From positions 1,488,001-1,552,000 of the forward strand of contig NC_007802.1 of NCBI RefSeq assembly GCF_000013565.1: DNA of 64,000 bases. Reading direction: 5' to 3'. Below are positions 1 to 8,167 of the stretch, piece by piece. This DNA is from Jannaschia sp. CCS1. GTDB lineage: Bacteria > Pseudomonadota > Alphaproteobacteria > Rhodobacterales > Rhodobacteraceae. The translations under genes and the position numbers were made by a program. How positions within the stretch are numbered: position 1 is the first letter of the stretch; each line of letters opens with the position of its first letter. Under the pieces are notes generated by a model that did no database searches, was not told the origin of the DNA, and saw only the letters and a program-made list of their open reading frames with translations.

Positions 1-365
1 CGGCATACAAGGAGGCTCAGGCCGCCGCCATCAGCAAGGTGGAGGCCACGCGCGCGGCTGCCAAACGTTCCGGTGCCGTGGTTCTGCTCAAGGGGCCAGA
101 CACAATTGTCGCCGCGCCTAATGGCCGGGTGGCCGTGGCCGCCGCCGCCTACGAACGTGCGGTGCCCTGGTTGGCGACCGCGGGGGCGGGGGACGTTCTG
201 GCGGGGCTGATCGCGGGGTTGGCCGCCCGGTCACACGACGTTTTCCGATCCGCGGCAGATGCGGCCTGGCTTCATGTGGAGGCCGCCCGCGCGTTCGGCC
301 CCGGGCTTATCGCGGAGGATTTGCCAGAGATCTTGCCCACGGTCTTTCGCGAGTTGGGGGTGTAA
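1..365 (+). CDS. nnrD: ADP/ATP-dependent NAD(P)H-hydrate dehydratase, C-terminal part (5' end outside window)
   Basis: The reading frame is open from the window edge (first full codon at 3) to the TAA at 363-365, so this is the 3' end of a longer gene. The product matches the C-terminal part of the ribokinase-like NnrD/YjeF domain: a GPDTIVAAP segment followed by the TAGAGDVLAGLIAG motif, whose GAGD aspartate is the catalytic base in this family. The enzyme dehydrates damaged (hydrated) NADH and NADPH in the cytoplasm; in many bacteria it is fused to the N-terminal epimerase domain NnrE. Whether that fusion exists here cannot be seen. The downstream gene is convergent. Confidence 0.85.
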   Translation, partial: AYKEAQAAAISKVEATRAAAKRSGAVVLLKGPDTIVAAPNGRVAVAAAAYERAVPWLATAGAGDVLAGLIAGLAARSHDVFRSAADAAWLHVEAARAFGPGLIAEDLPEILPTVFRELGV

Positions 366-470
366 CCGTGCAAGGACCCGGTGACATGCGAAGAAACGCC
401 TTGGATGCGCGGGCCACGTCTGCGGGAGGGACGCCGGGTATCAGGCGCGGGTAAGGCACCCCCGATCTGA

Positions 471-1079
471 TCAGGCCTTGACGGCCACACTTGGTAGGTC
501 GGCAGAGGTCAGTTCCAGCCCATCCGCGTAGATGATTTCAGGGGCACCAAAGTAGAGCGACAGCATGACCTGAGCGCCCGTCGTCTCCGTCCGGATAAAT
601 TCACCGTCCACCAGACGCGCGGCCTGGGGGGCCGCAATATCCTTGCCCCAAAGGGCCTGAGCGCGCCAATCGCGGATCAGAACGCGCTGGCCGGGCATTA
701 GCGTGATGTCCGTAGCAGGCTTGCCGCCCAACGCATCGGCTGAGATCACCACGCGCGGCGTACCCTCCGGCACATGGTGGCGCAGGATCGCCTTGATCTT
801 GCGGACCCCGCGACGGGTGATGAGGCGATCGCCGGTGCTCAGGAACTCAACGGGGATCGCCCCGTCCATGGTCAGAACGGTCGTTCCGGGGTCAAGGCCA
901 GCCTCACAGCCATGCGCATTAACGCCCGCGTTGGCCATTGGCCGCGGGGAGGGTGATGTCATCGAGATACCTGCTCGCGCGTTCGGGCATTTGTTGCCTC
1001 GTGTTTGTGCAGGTGAGGGTACGATATCCACGCCTGCGGGGCGAGTGTTTTCTTGGCCGATCCGTGTGGAGTCCGTCAT
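471..1079 (-). CDS. Hint-domain (Hint_2 type) protein
   Basis: A 202-residue protein with a Hint (hedgehog/intein) fold signature over roughly residues 60-190: DPGTTVLTMDG, then VEFLSTGDRLITRRG, VVISADALG and a PGQRVLIRDW segment. Stand-alone Hint_2 proteins are frequent in Rhodobacteraceae and their role is not established. The position where active Hint domains carry the nucleophilic Cys (three residues before PGT) is Gly here; the nearest Cys is three residues further upstream, so self-cleavage is doubtful. The start at 1079 has an AGGGG ribosome-binding site; internal ATGs at about residues 40 and 48 are possible alternatives. It is convergent with the nnrD-like gene. Confidence 0.7.
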   Translation of the reverse strand: MTDSTRIGQENTRPAGVDIVPSPAQTRGNKCPNARAGISMTSPSPRPMANAGVNAHGCEAGLDPGTTVLTMDGAIPVEFLSTGDRLITRRGVRKIKAILRHHVPEGTPRVVISADALGGKPATDITLMPGQRVLIRDWRAQALWGKDIAAPQAARLVDGEFIRTETTGAQVMLSLYFGAPEIIYADGLELTSADLPSVAVKA

Positions 1080-1239
1080 CTTTCATCCCCTCAGGCATCC
1101 CGGGTGGCACCCCAATCCTTGCCGCAGCGTCATGGGCAATTGGGGCACAATCTGGGCGAAAGAAAGTTATGGGCGGTTTAAAGGCGGGGCGTTTTTGGTC
1201 TCGATTTGAGGCGAATGCCCTGCTAGACGCGGGCGCAAT

Positions 1240-1323
1240 GCGGGTGTGGCGGAACTGGTAGACGCACCAGATTTAGGTTCTGGCGCCTTTGGCGTGGGGG
1301 TTCGAGTCCCTTCACCCGCACCA
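1240..1323 (+). tRNA. tRNA-Leu (anticodon TAG)
   Basis: A complete 84-nt type II tRNA with encoded CCA. The acceptor arm pairs GCGGGTG with CACCCGC, the anticodon stem CCAGA/TCTGG encloses the loop TTTAGGT (anticodon TAG, reading CUA/CUG), a long variable arm follows, and the T arm is GGTTCGAGTCCC-like. The 3' end is the likely attachment site of the island described under 1310-29992, because copies of it occur near 29.9 kb. Confidence 0.95.
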
Positions 1324-1326
1324 CTT
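1310..1326 (+). other. candidate attL: 3' end of tRNA-Leu
   Basis: The 14 nt at 1310-1323 (ending CACCCGCACCA) recur exactly at 29898-29911, and the 15 nt at 1312-1326 (TCACCCGCACCACTT) recur exactly at 29978-29992. Duplication of a tRNA 3' end is the usual footprint of tyrosine-integrase insertion. The repeats are short, so element boundaries are an inference. Confidence 0.5.
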
Positions 1327-1632
1327 ACCTTGATAAAATGAAAATTTTTCAGATAGTTAGATCATATTCAAGCTGGTGTGTCCCCCAAAATATCCCCCAA
1401 GGCTTGCCGGCTCGGAATTCGGTTGTTGAGCAAATGGCTCCTGGAGCACTCTATGCAGTCTTATTGAGTCGGCTTTCGGCCCAAAGCTGCCTTTCGAGCA
1501 AAGGCAGAACGCTGCGGCTGCAGCCCGCTTTGCGGACATTCACCGCAAGCGCGAACCCCGGGCCTCGTCCAACGTACACATTGCGGGACTAAGCGCTCTT
1601 TCGCTGGATCAGGGTAAATGACTGTTTTGATA
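1324..1632. other. non-coding stretch with integrase arm-like sites and decayed intergenic repeat
   Basis: No gene is supported here. Positions 1379-1400 hold two TCCCCCAA blocks separated by AATA, resembling the CCCCCAA blocks in front of the integrase gene at 29744-29775. Around 1470-1555 lies a copy of the intergenic repeat family containing GCTTTGCGGACATTC. Confidence 0.5.
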
Positions 1633-2136
1633 TCAAAGCTGAACCAGTCGTTCTTCGACGGGTGTCGATTGGACGATGGATGAGTTGGTCGCACCAAACG
1701 GCACGATCCGATCAATTACCGCCTCCATTTCAGCCACGTCTCGAACATGCGCGCGGGCAACAAAGCAATCCTCACCTGAGACGCGATCACAGGCGACAAT
1801 CTGCGGTGTGTCCTGAATTGCTTCGATCATTTTGCTCATTTCACCCGGCAAAGGCCGCGCGCGGATTAGGACCGTCAACCCATAGCCAAGGCGGGCTGGA
1901 TCAATGCGTGCGCCATAACTTGCGATGATGCCGACGTCCTCTAAGCGTCGTACACGATCAGAAACGCTTGGCGCTGACAAGCCCACTCGCCGAGATAGCT
2001 CTGCACGCGGAATCCGCGCATCTTCGCAAAGCTCACGCAAAATCGCAGCATCAATGCTATCTAAACCACTACCTTCGGATCGAAGGTTGGAAGGATGTAT
2101 TTCCTTCTTTTGTGCCTTAAATTCCGCGATAGACAT
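1633..2136 (-). CDS. Lrp/AsnC-family transcriptional regulator
   Basis: A 167-residue regulator with an N-terminal winged HTH (LDSIDAAILRELCEDARIPRAELSRRVGLSAPSVSDRVRRLED region) and a C-terminal ligand/oligomerisation domain with the SGEDCFVARAHVRD segment typical of AsnC_trans_reg. The start at 2136 is chosen because GGAGG lies 6 nt upstream; upstream in-frame codons would run into the divergent gene's leader. It faces the EamA transporter gene at 2184 across 47 nt, the usual arrangement for an amino-acid-responsive Lrp protein controlling an exporter. The effector is unknown. Confidence 0.88.
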   Translation of the reverse strand: MSIAEFKAQKKEIHPSNLRSEGSGLDSIDAAILRELCEDARIPRAELSRRVGLSAPSVSDRVRRLEDVGIIASYGARIDPARLGYGLTVLIRARPLPGEMSKMIEAIQDTPQIVACDRVSGEDCFVARAHVRDVAEMEAVIDRIVPFGATNSSIVQSTPVEERLVQL

Positions 2137-2183
2137 ATCTGACCTCCATATTATGCCTGCAAAACACCTTGCATTGTGACGGT

Positions 2184-3113
2184 ATGTCGAATCAAGCCCC
2201 CACAAACCCCGCCTCCGCCAGCGCCCCTGGTGCTATGTCCCGCATGTCAGAGGCGGTCCCACCGCACGCGTGGTTCGGCGTCTCTGCCGTCTTCCACTAT
2301 CTCGGTCCCGCCTTTGCCGTCCTACTATTCCCTGTTGTTGGCGTGCTGGGGGTGGCATGGTTTCGCATTGCTTCTGCCGCCTTAGTCTTCGCGCCGATCA
2401 CAAAGCCCTGGCGTACATTCAAGAATTCGACCAACCGCGAACGCGTCCTGCTTCTGGCACTCGGTGGCTGTCTGGCTGTCATGAACAGCTCTTTCTATCT
2501 CGCATTGGACCGTTTGCCGATTGCACTGGTCGCGGCCATCGAATTCGTCGGGACCATTGGTATTGCGCTTTGGGGCTTACGGACAGGGCGCAATTACCTC
2601 GCCTTTGCCGTGGCGATCTTCGGTGTCGCACTGCTGATCGACGTGCCGTCTCTTCTCGCTGCGGATGGCGAAGCCCTCACGTCCGATCTGTTAGGTCTCT
2701 TCTGGGCTGTCCTGAATGGTTCACTCTTCGTCCTCTATGTCATTCTCGGGCACAAGATTTCCGAAGGCGGTGCATCCGGCGGTGTAGAGCGACTTGGCGC
2801 GGCGATGACGGCGGCGTTCATCTTCGTGATGCCAATCGGGTTCTTGCAGGCATTGGAAGCTTTCGGCGCACCCCTGCTGGTCTTGGCTGGAATTGGCGTT
2901 GGCATCTGTTCATCTGTGATCCCCTATGTCTGCGACCAGCTCGCCATGTCGCGCCTGCCCCGTGCCAGTTTCGCATTCCTGCTGGCTCTACTGCCAGCCA
3001 CGGCAACCATCATTGGTGTGATCGTGCTGCGCCAAATCCCGAGCGCGGTAGACGTTATCGGCGTCGTCTTAGTGATGGTCGGGGTAGCGGTCCACAAGCC
3101 TGCTCCCATCTGA
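2184..3113 (+). CDS. EamA/RhtA-like inner-membrane exporter
   Basis: A 309-residue polytopic membrane protein of the drug/metabolite transporter superfamily with two EamA halves and about ten hydrophobic segments. The order and wording of the segments (AVLLFPVVGVLGVAWFRIA near the start, LDRLPIALVAAIEFVGTIG in the middle, SSVIPYVCDQLAMSRLP later) resemble RhtA, the threonine/homoserine exporter. Its Lrp neighbour is divergently transcribed, which supports amino-acid or amino-acid-like export. The ATG at 2184 is preferred over upstream codons. The exact substrate cannot be read from the sequence. Confidence 0.8.
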   Translation: MSNQAPTNPASASAPGAMSRMSEAVPPHAWFGVSAVFHYLGPAFAVLLFPVVGVLGVAWFRIASAALVFAPITKPWRTFKNSTNRERVLLLALGGCLAVMNSSFYLALDRLPIALVAAIEFVGTIGIALWGLRTGRNYLAFAVAIFGVALLIDVPSLLAADGEALTSDLLGLFWAVLNGSLFVLYVILGHKISEGGASGGVERLGAAMTAAFIFVMPIGFLQALEAFGAPLLVLAGIGVGICSSVIPYVCDQLAMSRLPRASFAFLLALLPATATIIGVIVLRQIPSAVDVIGVVLVMVGVAVHKPAPI

Positions 3114-3260
3114 ACAGCAAAAGCTGGCGTTCGTGGACAACGCAGCATCAGTGAACCTGGGCTCTCTCCGGACTTCGGAGGCAACGCCGCATCGGCATAC
3201 CTAGTAACCTCACCGTGGAGCACACACGGCCCATAGCTGCCGTCCGCCTCTTGATCGGGC

Positions 3261-3290
3261 GCTGCGATGCAGCTTCCCCAAAGCAGACGT
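3261..3290. repeat. copy of dispersed intergenic repeat (GCTGCGNNGCAGCTTCC family)
   Basis: GCTGCGATGCAGCTTCCCCA followed by AAGCAGACGT. Near-identical blocks lie at 7968-8000 and 31407-31438, and looser versions in other gaps. The surrounding gap (3114-3385) holds no supported gene. Confidence 0.5.
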
Positions 3291-3385
3291 CGGTAGATCG
3301 CGCAGCATTCGGGATGCTCAGAGGTCCGCAACGCGGACTGTTCCGCCGTTTGGTAGAGCAATTCCCATAGCGGCTTTGTTGGACG

Positions 3386-3730
3386 TTATCGAATGTCTGC
3401 CAGCCTTTTTGCAACTAGCACGGCCATTTTCTGGCCAGACTGGTGAACCCAATCAGGTTCGTAGTTCCTGATGGTGATCCAGAACAGTGCTCCTTCGGGC
3501 CAATACGTCACGTCCAAACATCCCTTAGCTTTGAGGTCTTCCTTGAAATGCCAATGACGGTTGTTGGGATACTTCTTGCGGCTCAGAGTCGTGATATGTG
3601 AAATTTTCAAACCCAGGTCTGCGCCAGCGCTAGCCAGGACAGCTTCCATATCGTCTAGGCTCATGTCACCTGTGACTGCGACCTGAATATTGCGTGATTT
3701 ATCGGTGTCCTTAATTTTCCGCTTTGGCAC
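3386..3730 (-). CDS. small conserved-looking protein of unknown function
   Basis: About 114 residues, basic N-terminus (PKRKIKDTDKSRN) followed by a compact alpha/beta-like region with RHWHFKEDLKAKGCLDVTYW and ALFWITIRNYEPDW. No family is recognised. The GTG at 3730 is chosen because AAAGGGA lies 6-7 nt upstream; an in-frame ATG at 3748 would give 120 residues but has no clear ribosome-binding site. The aromatic-rich, low-repeat sequence looks like a real protein rather than a chance frame. It may be island cargo. Confidence 0.5.
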   Translation of the reverse strand: MPKRKIKDTDKSRNIQVAVTGDMSLDDMEAVLASAGADLGLKISHITTLSRKKYPNNRHWHFKEDLKAKGCLDVTYWPEGALFWITIRNYEPDWVHQSGQKMAVLVAKRLADIR

Positions 3731-4005
3731 AGCGTGTCCCTTTCCCATTGGAAAACACTGCAAGCAGAAACGGGCTTTATTGAAAGCACAAGAGACGATT
3801 TTTCGGGGCTTGGCTGGACGTTGTCTCAATCTCATGCGGACGTTGCCGCGTCGCGCAGCATCGGTGACACTGGGCTCTTCAGAGACCTTATCCGCAAGCT
3901 GCACCAACGGTACGGCTAAGACCTGCCGCCGTTCGCGGAGCTGCGCACGAACAGGTAAGATGCGGACTTTGCTGCCGTTCACTTGGATGCACGCAGTGTC
4001 GGCTT

Positions 4006-4458
4006 TCAGATTGGTAGCTCCGATGTCGCTTTTTCCGTTGAAACCACGATGGAAGTCCGAAACTTCCGAACATTCTTATCTGCGAAGAAAAAGCGGTGGG
4101 TGAACGCCTCATACCCAGCGATATTCTCTGCCATCACAACCAGGATGAAGTCGGCCTCGCCTGCTATGCAGTAGAAATGCGTTACCTGACGGTCGTTTCG
4201 GGCCTTGCGTTTGAAGGCATCAATCTGATCAAGGCGGTCGCGTTCCAATTCCACCGAGACAATTGCTGTAATCCCCAAACCGATCTGCGTTGGATCCAGG
4301 ATTGCAACCTCGCGCTTGATGATCCCCGCTTCTCTGAATGCTCTCATTCGCCTTTGGACGGAGGCCGTAGAAATGCCTGTAGTTTCAGAAAGCTGCTGGA
4401 TGGATGTTTTGGCATTCTTCTGAAGAAGATCGAGAATCTTTCGATCTGTGGAATCCAT
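4006..4458 (-). CDS. Lrp/AsnC-family transcriptional regulator (divergent to azlCD)
   Basis: A 150-residue Lrp-type protein: DSTDRKILDLLQKNAKTSIQQLSETTGIS is the canonical first half of the HTH, followed by VQRRMRAFREAGII and a C-terminal AsnC ligand domain with the CIAGEADFILVV segment. An AAGGAGAG ribosome-binding site precedes the ATG at 4458. It is transcribed away from azlC (4562), with a 103-nt AT-rich intergenic region that probably contains both promoters. Control of branched-chain amino-acid export is the natural inference, because Lrp/azlCD pairs are common. Confidence 0.88.
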   Translation of the reverse strand: MDSTDRKILDLLQKNAKTSIQQLSETTGISTASVQRRMRAFREAGIIKREVAILDPTQIGLGITAIVSVELERDRLDQIDAFKRKARNDRQVTHFYCIAGEADFILVVMAENIAGYEAFTHRFFFADKNVRKFRTSIVVSTEKATSELPI

Positions 4459-4561
4459 GATCTCTCCTTCTTTGAATTTACCGCTTTCTTGATGTGACTA
4501 CATCACAAAAATCCACAACTGAACATATATCGTATCACCGGCTTTCACTAAACCTGTCCTA

Positions 4562-5242
4562 ATGAGACACGGCGCAATTGCTATCCTCCCACTTGCCCTC
4601 GGTGCGGCCATTTATGGCTTCGCCTTTGGCCTTCTCGCTGCCCAAGTTGGCTTCCCCTCGTGGGGTGTCAGCCTGATGAGCGCAACCGTACACGCGGGTT
4701 CGTCACAGATCGTCGCTGTTGAACAGTTTGCCTCAACACAAACCGTGGTCGGTGCTGCATTGGCGGGTGCTGCTTTGAACCTGCGATATATTGGGATCGT
4801 TGCATCGCTGTCGGAGGTTTTGGCAGGGCTGACGTTGAAAGCCAAATTGCTCGCGATCCATATCACCGGCGACGAAAATTGGGCACTCACCATGGCCGAG
4901 CGCGCCAAGTCGCCAGATGTTGGGGCTGCGTTCCTGATCGGCTCAGGTTTTGTGATGATCACGGTTTGGACGACCTCAACGACCGCTGGAGCGATAATCG
5001 GCGCTGTTCTACCTAATCTTGAGCGCTTCGGACTAGGGTTCGCTTTTACAGCCGCATTCATTGCAATGGCCCGAGGTCTTTGGCGTGGGAGGCGTCAGTT
5101 GATGCCGTGGCTAGTTGCTGCGGTGGTGACCATCATCGTCGTGTTGCTCGGTACTCCAAAGGCTTACGGGATTGTTGTCGGAACACTGTGCGGTCTAGGT
5201 GTCGCGGGTACGCTGCGAAAGACCACAGGAGCGACGGCATGA
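4562..5242 (+). CDS. azlC: AzlC-family branched-chain amino-acid exporter subunit
   Basis: A 226-residue membrane protein with the AzlC hallmark regions: PLALGAAIYGFAFGLLA at the N-terminus, VHAGSSQIVAVEQF and AALNLRYIGIVASLS. AzlC with AzlD forms the LIV-E/AzlCD exporter in the inner membrane, known to export branched-chain amino acids or their analogues. The stop overlaps the start of azlD by 4 nt (ATGA), indicating translational coupling. A divergent Lrp regulator lies directly upstream. Confidence 0.9.
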   Translation: MRHGAIAILPLALGAAIYGFAFGLLAAQVGFPSWGVSLMSATVHAGSSQIVAVEQFASTQTVVGAALAGAALNLRYIGIVASLSEVLAGLTLKAKLLAIHITGDENWALTMAERAKSPDVGAAFLIGSGFVMITVWTTSTTAGAIIGAVLPNLERFGLGFAFTAAFIAMARGLWRGRRQLMPWLVAAVVTIIVVLLGTPKAYGIVVGTLCGLGVAGTLRKTTGATA

Positions 5243-5535
5243 GCGGCGATCATTGGGCTGTCATTGCGATCTTGGCGGTCGCGGCGTTTTCTATTCGTGT
5301 CTTGGGTATGGTCGCTGGTGGCCGTATTCGCGCGTCTCGGTATGCGTGGGCACTGGATGAGCTGCCTGGGCTTATTGTCGTCAGCCTTGTTGCTTCTTCG
5401 CTTGCTGGCCAGCCGACCCAGACCTGGCTCGCTGCCGTGGTCGCCCTCGGCGTAGCCATTCTGACAAACCATATAATCGCTACCATGATTGTCGGTGTCG
5501 TAGCGTTTGCAGCTATCACATTCCTCGCGATGTAA
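5239..5535 (+). CDS. azlD: AzlD-family exporter subunit
   Basis: A 98-residue protein with about four membrane segments and the AzlD features ALDELPGLIVVSLVASS and NHIIATMIVGV. Its ATG overlaps the azlC stop codon (ATGA at 5239-5242), so the pair is translated together. AzlD is the small partner required for export activity of AzlC. The gap after it (5536-5825) contains only decayed intergenic-repeat sequence. Confidence 0.88.
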   Translation: MSGDHWAVIAILAVAAFSIRVLGMVAGGRIRASRYAWALDELPGLIVVSLVASSLAGQPTQTWLAAVVALGVAILTNHIIATMIVGVVAFAAITFLAM

Positions 5536-5825
5536 GCGACAGAGCTCGTTGCTAAAGCGCCAAAGCCGACCTCAGTGCAAGGTGCTGCATCTGGTAAAAT
5601 GGGCTCGAAGCAGACCCCAGATGCGACGCAGCATCACTGGACTGAGCTACATGTTGCTCTGTGGCTCACGGCCCCTAGCCGAAGTTCGGACCCACCGTGC
5701 CCGCTGCACCGCAGCGTGCTGAAAGCTGACCTTGAAACTGGCCAACAATTCTCAAAAGTCTCGACCTAATAGGTCTTGATCGTGTGCACTCTTTCCATTT
5801 GGAATAACCTGTTATTGTGTTCCCT

Positions 5826-6734
5826 TTACACTCTGCTGCTTCGGAGCTCAGCAGCTGCGAAATCAATGAACACGCGCAGTTTCAACATGATCTGTTTGCG
5901 TCCCGGGTAGTATATGTGAAACCCGGGCACCTCGGGCAGATAACCCTCCAGTACCGAGATAAGCCGACCGGCTTTCACATGCTGCTCGACGACTGGCGCG
6001 AGTTCGTAGGCAAGTCCAAAGCCATTTAGAGCCGCGTCAATCTTCGCGGCCGTATCATTGACAATCATCACGCCGGGAACCGGGATATGCCGATCCTCGC
6101 CCCTTTCCAAAAAACGCCAGTGATAGACAGTTTTCCGCGTCGGCCTACGAAAGTTGATACAGCGATGGGACAGTAGATCATCCGGTGTCTCCGGCACGCC
6201 GTGCGCGTCAAGGTAGTCGGGTGACGCGACCACACACATTCTGGAGGGCGGCGTGAGCGCGCGCGCAACCATATCCGCCTCCACCGTTGCGCCTAGTCTG
6301 ATGCCGGCATCGAACCGGCTTTGCACGATGTCGGTGAGCGTATCCTCCAGCGAAATCTCAACCTCGATTTCAGGATAGGTCTTCATGAACTCGGGCAGCA
6401 CCGGTGCTAGCGCGACAGGATAGGCCAAGCGCGGTGCGCTGATCCGCAAAAGGCCGGACGGACGCTGCCCAAACTCGGAGATCGAAGCAAGGGCATCCCG
6501 GACTTCGCAGATCGCTGGACTGGCACGGTCGACAAAGAGCTGCCCGGCCTGGGTCAAGCCAACGCTGCGGGTCGTGCGTGTCAGAAGCGGGACGCCAATC
6601 CGCTCTTCCAATTGCTTCACAGATTGGCTGATCGCGGAAGGTGTGACCCCGAGTGCCGCAGCGCCCGCCCGGAAGCTCCCATGCTCGACCACCGCCAATA
6701 GCGGTAGAATGCCATCAAGATCGGTCCGTTTCAT
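5826..6734 (-). CDS. LysR-family transcriptional regulator
   Basis: A 302-residue LysR protein: N-terminal winged HTH (residues about 3-62, with AALGVTPSAISQSVKQLEERIGVPLLTRTTRSVGLTQAG) and a periplasmic-binding-like effector domain that begins with LLRISAPRLAY. It resembles the AaeR/DmlR-type subgroup common in proteobacteria. It is divergent from the exported SDR gene at 6831 with a 96-nt intergenic region, so that gene is the probable target. The inducer is unknown. Confidence 0.88.
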   Translation of the reverse strand: MKRTDLDGILPLLAVVEHGSFRAGAAALGVTPSAISQSVKQLEERIGVPLLTRTTRSVGLTQAGQLFVDRASPAICEVRDALASISEFGQRPSGLLRISAPRLAYPVALAPVLPEFMKTYPEIEVEISLEDTLTDIVQSRFDAGIRLGATVEADMVARALTPPSRMCVVASPDYLDAHGVPETPDDLLSHRCINFRRPTRKTVYHWRFLERGEDRHIPVPGVMIVNDTAAKIDAALNGFGLAYELAPVVEQHVKAGRLISVLEGYLPEVPGFHIYYPGRKQIMLKLRVFIDFAAAELRSSRV

Positions 6735-6830
6735 TCATTAGCCTCGCTTAATAGCTTGATCAGAAAGTGCCGGATTATCGAACAGCCGCCAAGGCTCCAT
6801 ATTCGTCTCATCAACAACGGAGACAGAGCC

Positions 6831-7841
6831 ATGACAGTTCAAAAGACTTCAATCGAAACGCCCCAAAACAACGACCTGAACCGCCGCGCCGTGTTGGCCG
6901 GTGTCGGGACCCTTGGGATTGCAGCGTCGGCCACCGGCGCAGTTCACGCACAGACAGAAACGGAAGGAAACGTGATGGAAAATGGAATGTTGGCTGGAAA
7001 AGTTGCCCTGGTGACCGGGGCCGCACGCGGGATCGGGCTGTCGGTCGCCAAGACCTATGGTCGGCATGGCGCAAAGGTCGTGATGCTGGATATTGCCGAT
7101 CCATCGGCCGTTCCACCCGTCGAGGGCTTCCGCATCGCCAATGCCGAAGAATTCCAGGCAGCCATTGAAGAGGTACGTGCGATTGCCCCTGATACACTTG
7201 GGATCACGGCTGATGTTCGCGACCGTGCCGCGCTTGCAAATGCGGTCGCCCAAGCGACCGAGACTTTCGGCGGGTTGGACATCGCTGTGGCGAATGCGGG
7301 CTATGTCCGCTGGCATGGCTTTGCCGATGGTACGGAAGAAGACTGGAAGAGCGTCTATGACGTCAATGTCCACGGTGTTTTCAACACGTTCTACGCCGCT
7401 ATCCCGGCATTGCGCCAGCGCGGCGGCGGATCTCTGATCTCGCTCAGCTCCATCGCTGGTCGGATCGGCGTCATCGGCAACGGGGCCTATAATTCTTCGA
7501 AATGGGCCGTCATCGGCATGACGAAGCAAGCCGCGCTGGAACTGGGCGCGGATCATATCCGGGCCAACGCCATTGCGCCGGGTCCCGTGAACACGCCCAT
7601 GTATCGGTCGGAAGGCCAAAAACGCTCGATGGGCATCGACGTGGCCGCTTTGTCGGAGGTTGAGGCAAATGCAGCGCAAGACGCGATGTTGAACCCGGCC
7701 TTGCCCTTAGGTGAGACCCCCGCGTCCGAGCCGCAAGCCATCGCAAACACCGCTCTCTACCTTGCGTCCGATCTTTCGGCGGACGTCTCAGGTGCCGTCC
7801 TAGACACCGCGCTTGGCTACAACGCAAACTACACTGGCTAG
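6831..7841 (+). CDS. short-chain dehydrogenase/reductase with N-terminal Tat-type signal
   Basis: A 336-residue protein. Residues about 15-45 contain a twin-arginine-like signal (LNRRAVLAGVGTLGIAASA, then AVHAQ), followed by a classical SDR domain: cofactor motif TGAARGIG, NAG motif (VANAGYV), catalytic Ser in SLSSIAG and YNSSK. The reaction would be NAD(P)-dependent oxidation or reduction of an alcohol/ketone; the substrate is unknown. A Tat signal would place the folded, cofactor-loaded enzyme in the periplasm, which is unusual for an SDR. GGAG precedes the ATG at 6831. It is followed by a strong hairpin and is probably controlled by the divergent LysR gene. Confidence 0.82.
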   Translation: MTVQKTSIETPQNNDLNRRAVLAGVGTLGIAASATGAVHAQTETEGNVMENGMLAGKVALVTGAARGIGLSVAKTYGRHGAKVVMLDIADPSAVPPVEGFRIANAEEFQAAIEEVRAIAPDTLGITADVRDRAALANAVAQATETFGGLDIAVANAGYVRWHGFADGTEEDWKSVYDVNVHGVFNTFYAAIPALRQRGGGSLISLSSIAGRIGVIGNGAYNSSKWAVIGMTKQAALELGADHIRANAIAPGPVNTPMYRSEGQKRSMGIDVAALSEVEANAAQDAMLNPALPLGETPASEPQAIANTALYLASDLSADVSGAVLDTALGYNANYTG

Positions 7842-7860
7842 TTCTCCGTTGGTGTAGCTT

Positions 7861-7892
7861 AGGCCCGGGATCGCAACTGCGATCCCGGGCCT
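7861..7892 (+). terminator. strong stem-loop, probable terminator after the SDR gene
   Basis: A perfect 15-bp inverted repeat (AGGCCCGGGATCGCA and its complement) with a 2-nt spacer, 19 nt after the SDR stop codon. Only a weak T-run follows (CTTCATTG), so it may act as a terminator or as an mRNA 3'-end stabiliser. Confidence 0.6.
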
Positions 7893-7967
7893 TCATTGTC
7901 GAATGTGTTCGTGGAGGTCGGTACATTCGTGTCCGGCCCTAACCGGACATTCGAAGAAGTCTGCGAC

Positions 7968-8000
7968 GCCGCGTTGCAGCTTCCCCGAAGCGGACCTTCG
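7968..8000. repeat. copy of dispersed intergenic repeat
   Basis: GCCGCGTTGCAGCTTCCCCG followed by AAGCGGACCTTCG, closely matching 3261-3290 and 31407-31438. The rest of the gap 7893-8167 looks like related degenerate sequence (GTCCGGCC...CCGGACATTCG) with no gene. Confidence 0.5.
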
Positions 8001-8167
8001 TCCAAGTCGCAGCATGGAAACGTTATCGACGGCAGCAATGCGGGACGAAGCGACAGTTCGCTGTGTTTGCGCCAACGTCCGCTATTGTGTGACCGGCGCG
8101 AGGTCTGGATTGTGCTCAACTGCTCGGAACGACAGACATGTTCCGCCGTGCAAAAGCGCTCAGAGCT

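Noticed and set aside
1379-1400. start of a second integrase gene next to tRNA-Leu
   Set aside because: The minus-strand reading LGDILGDTPA meets a stop at once; the block is better explained as an arm-type site matching that at the right end.
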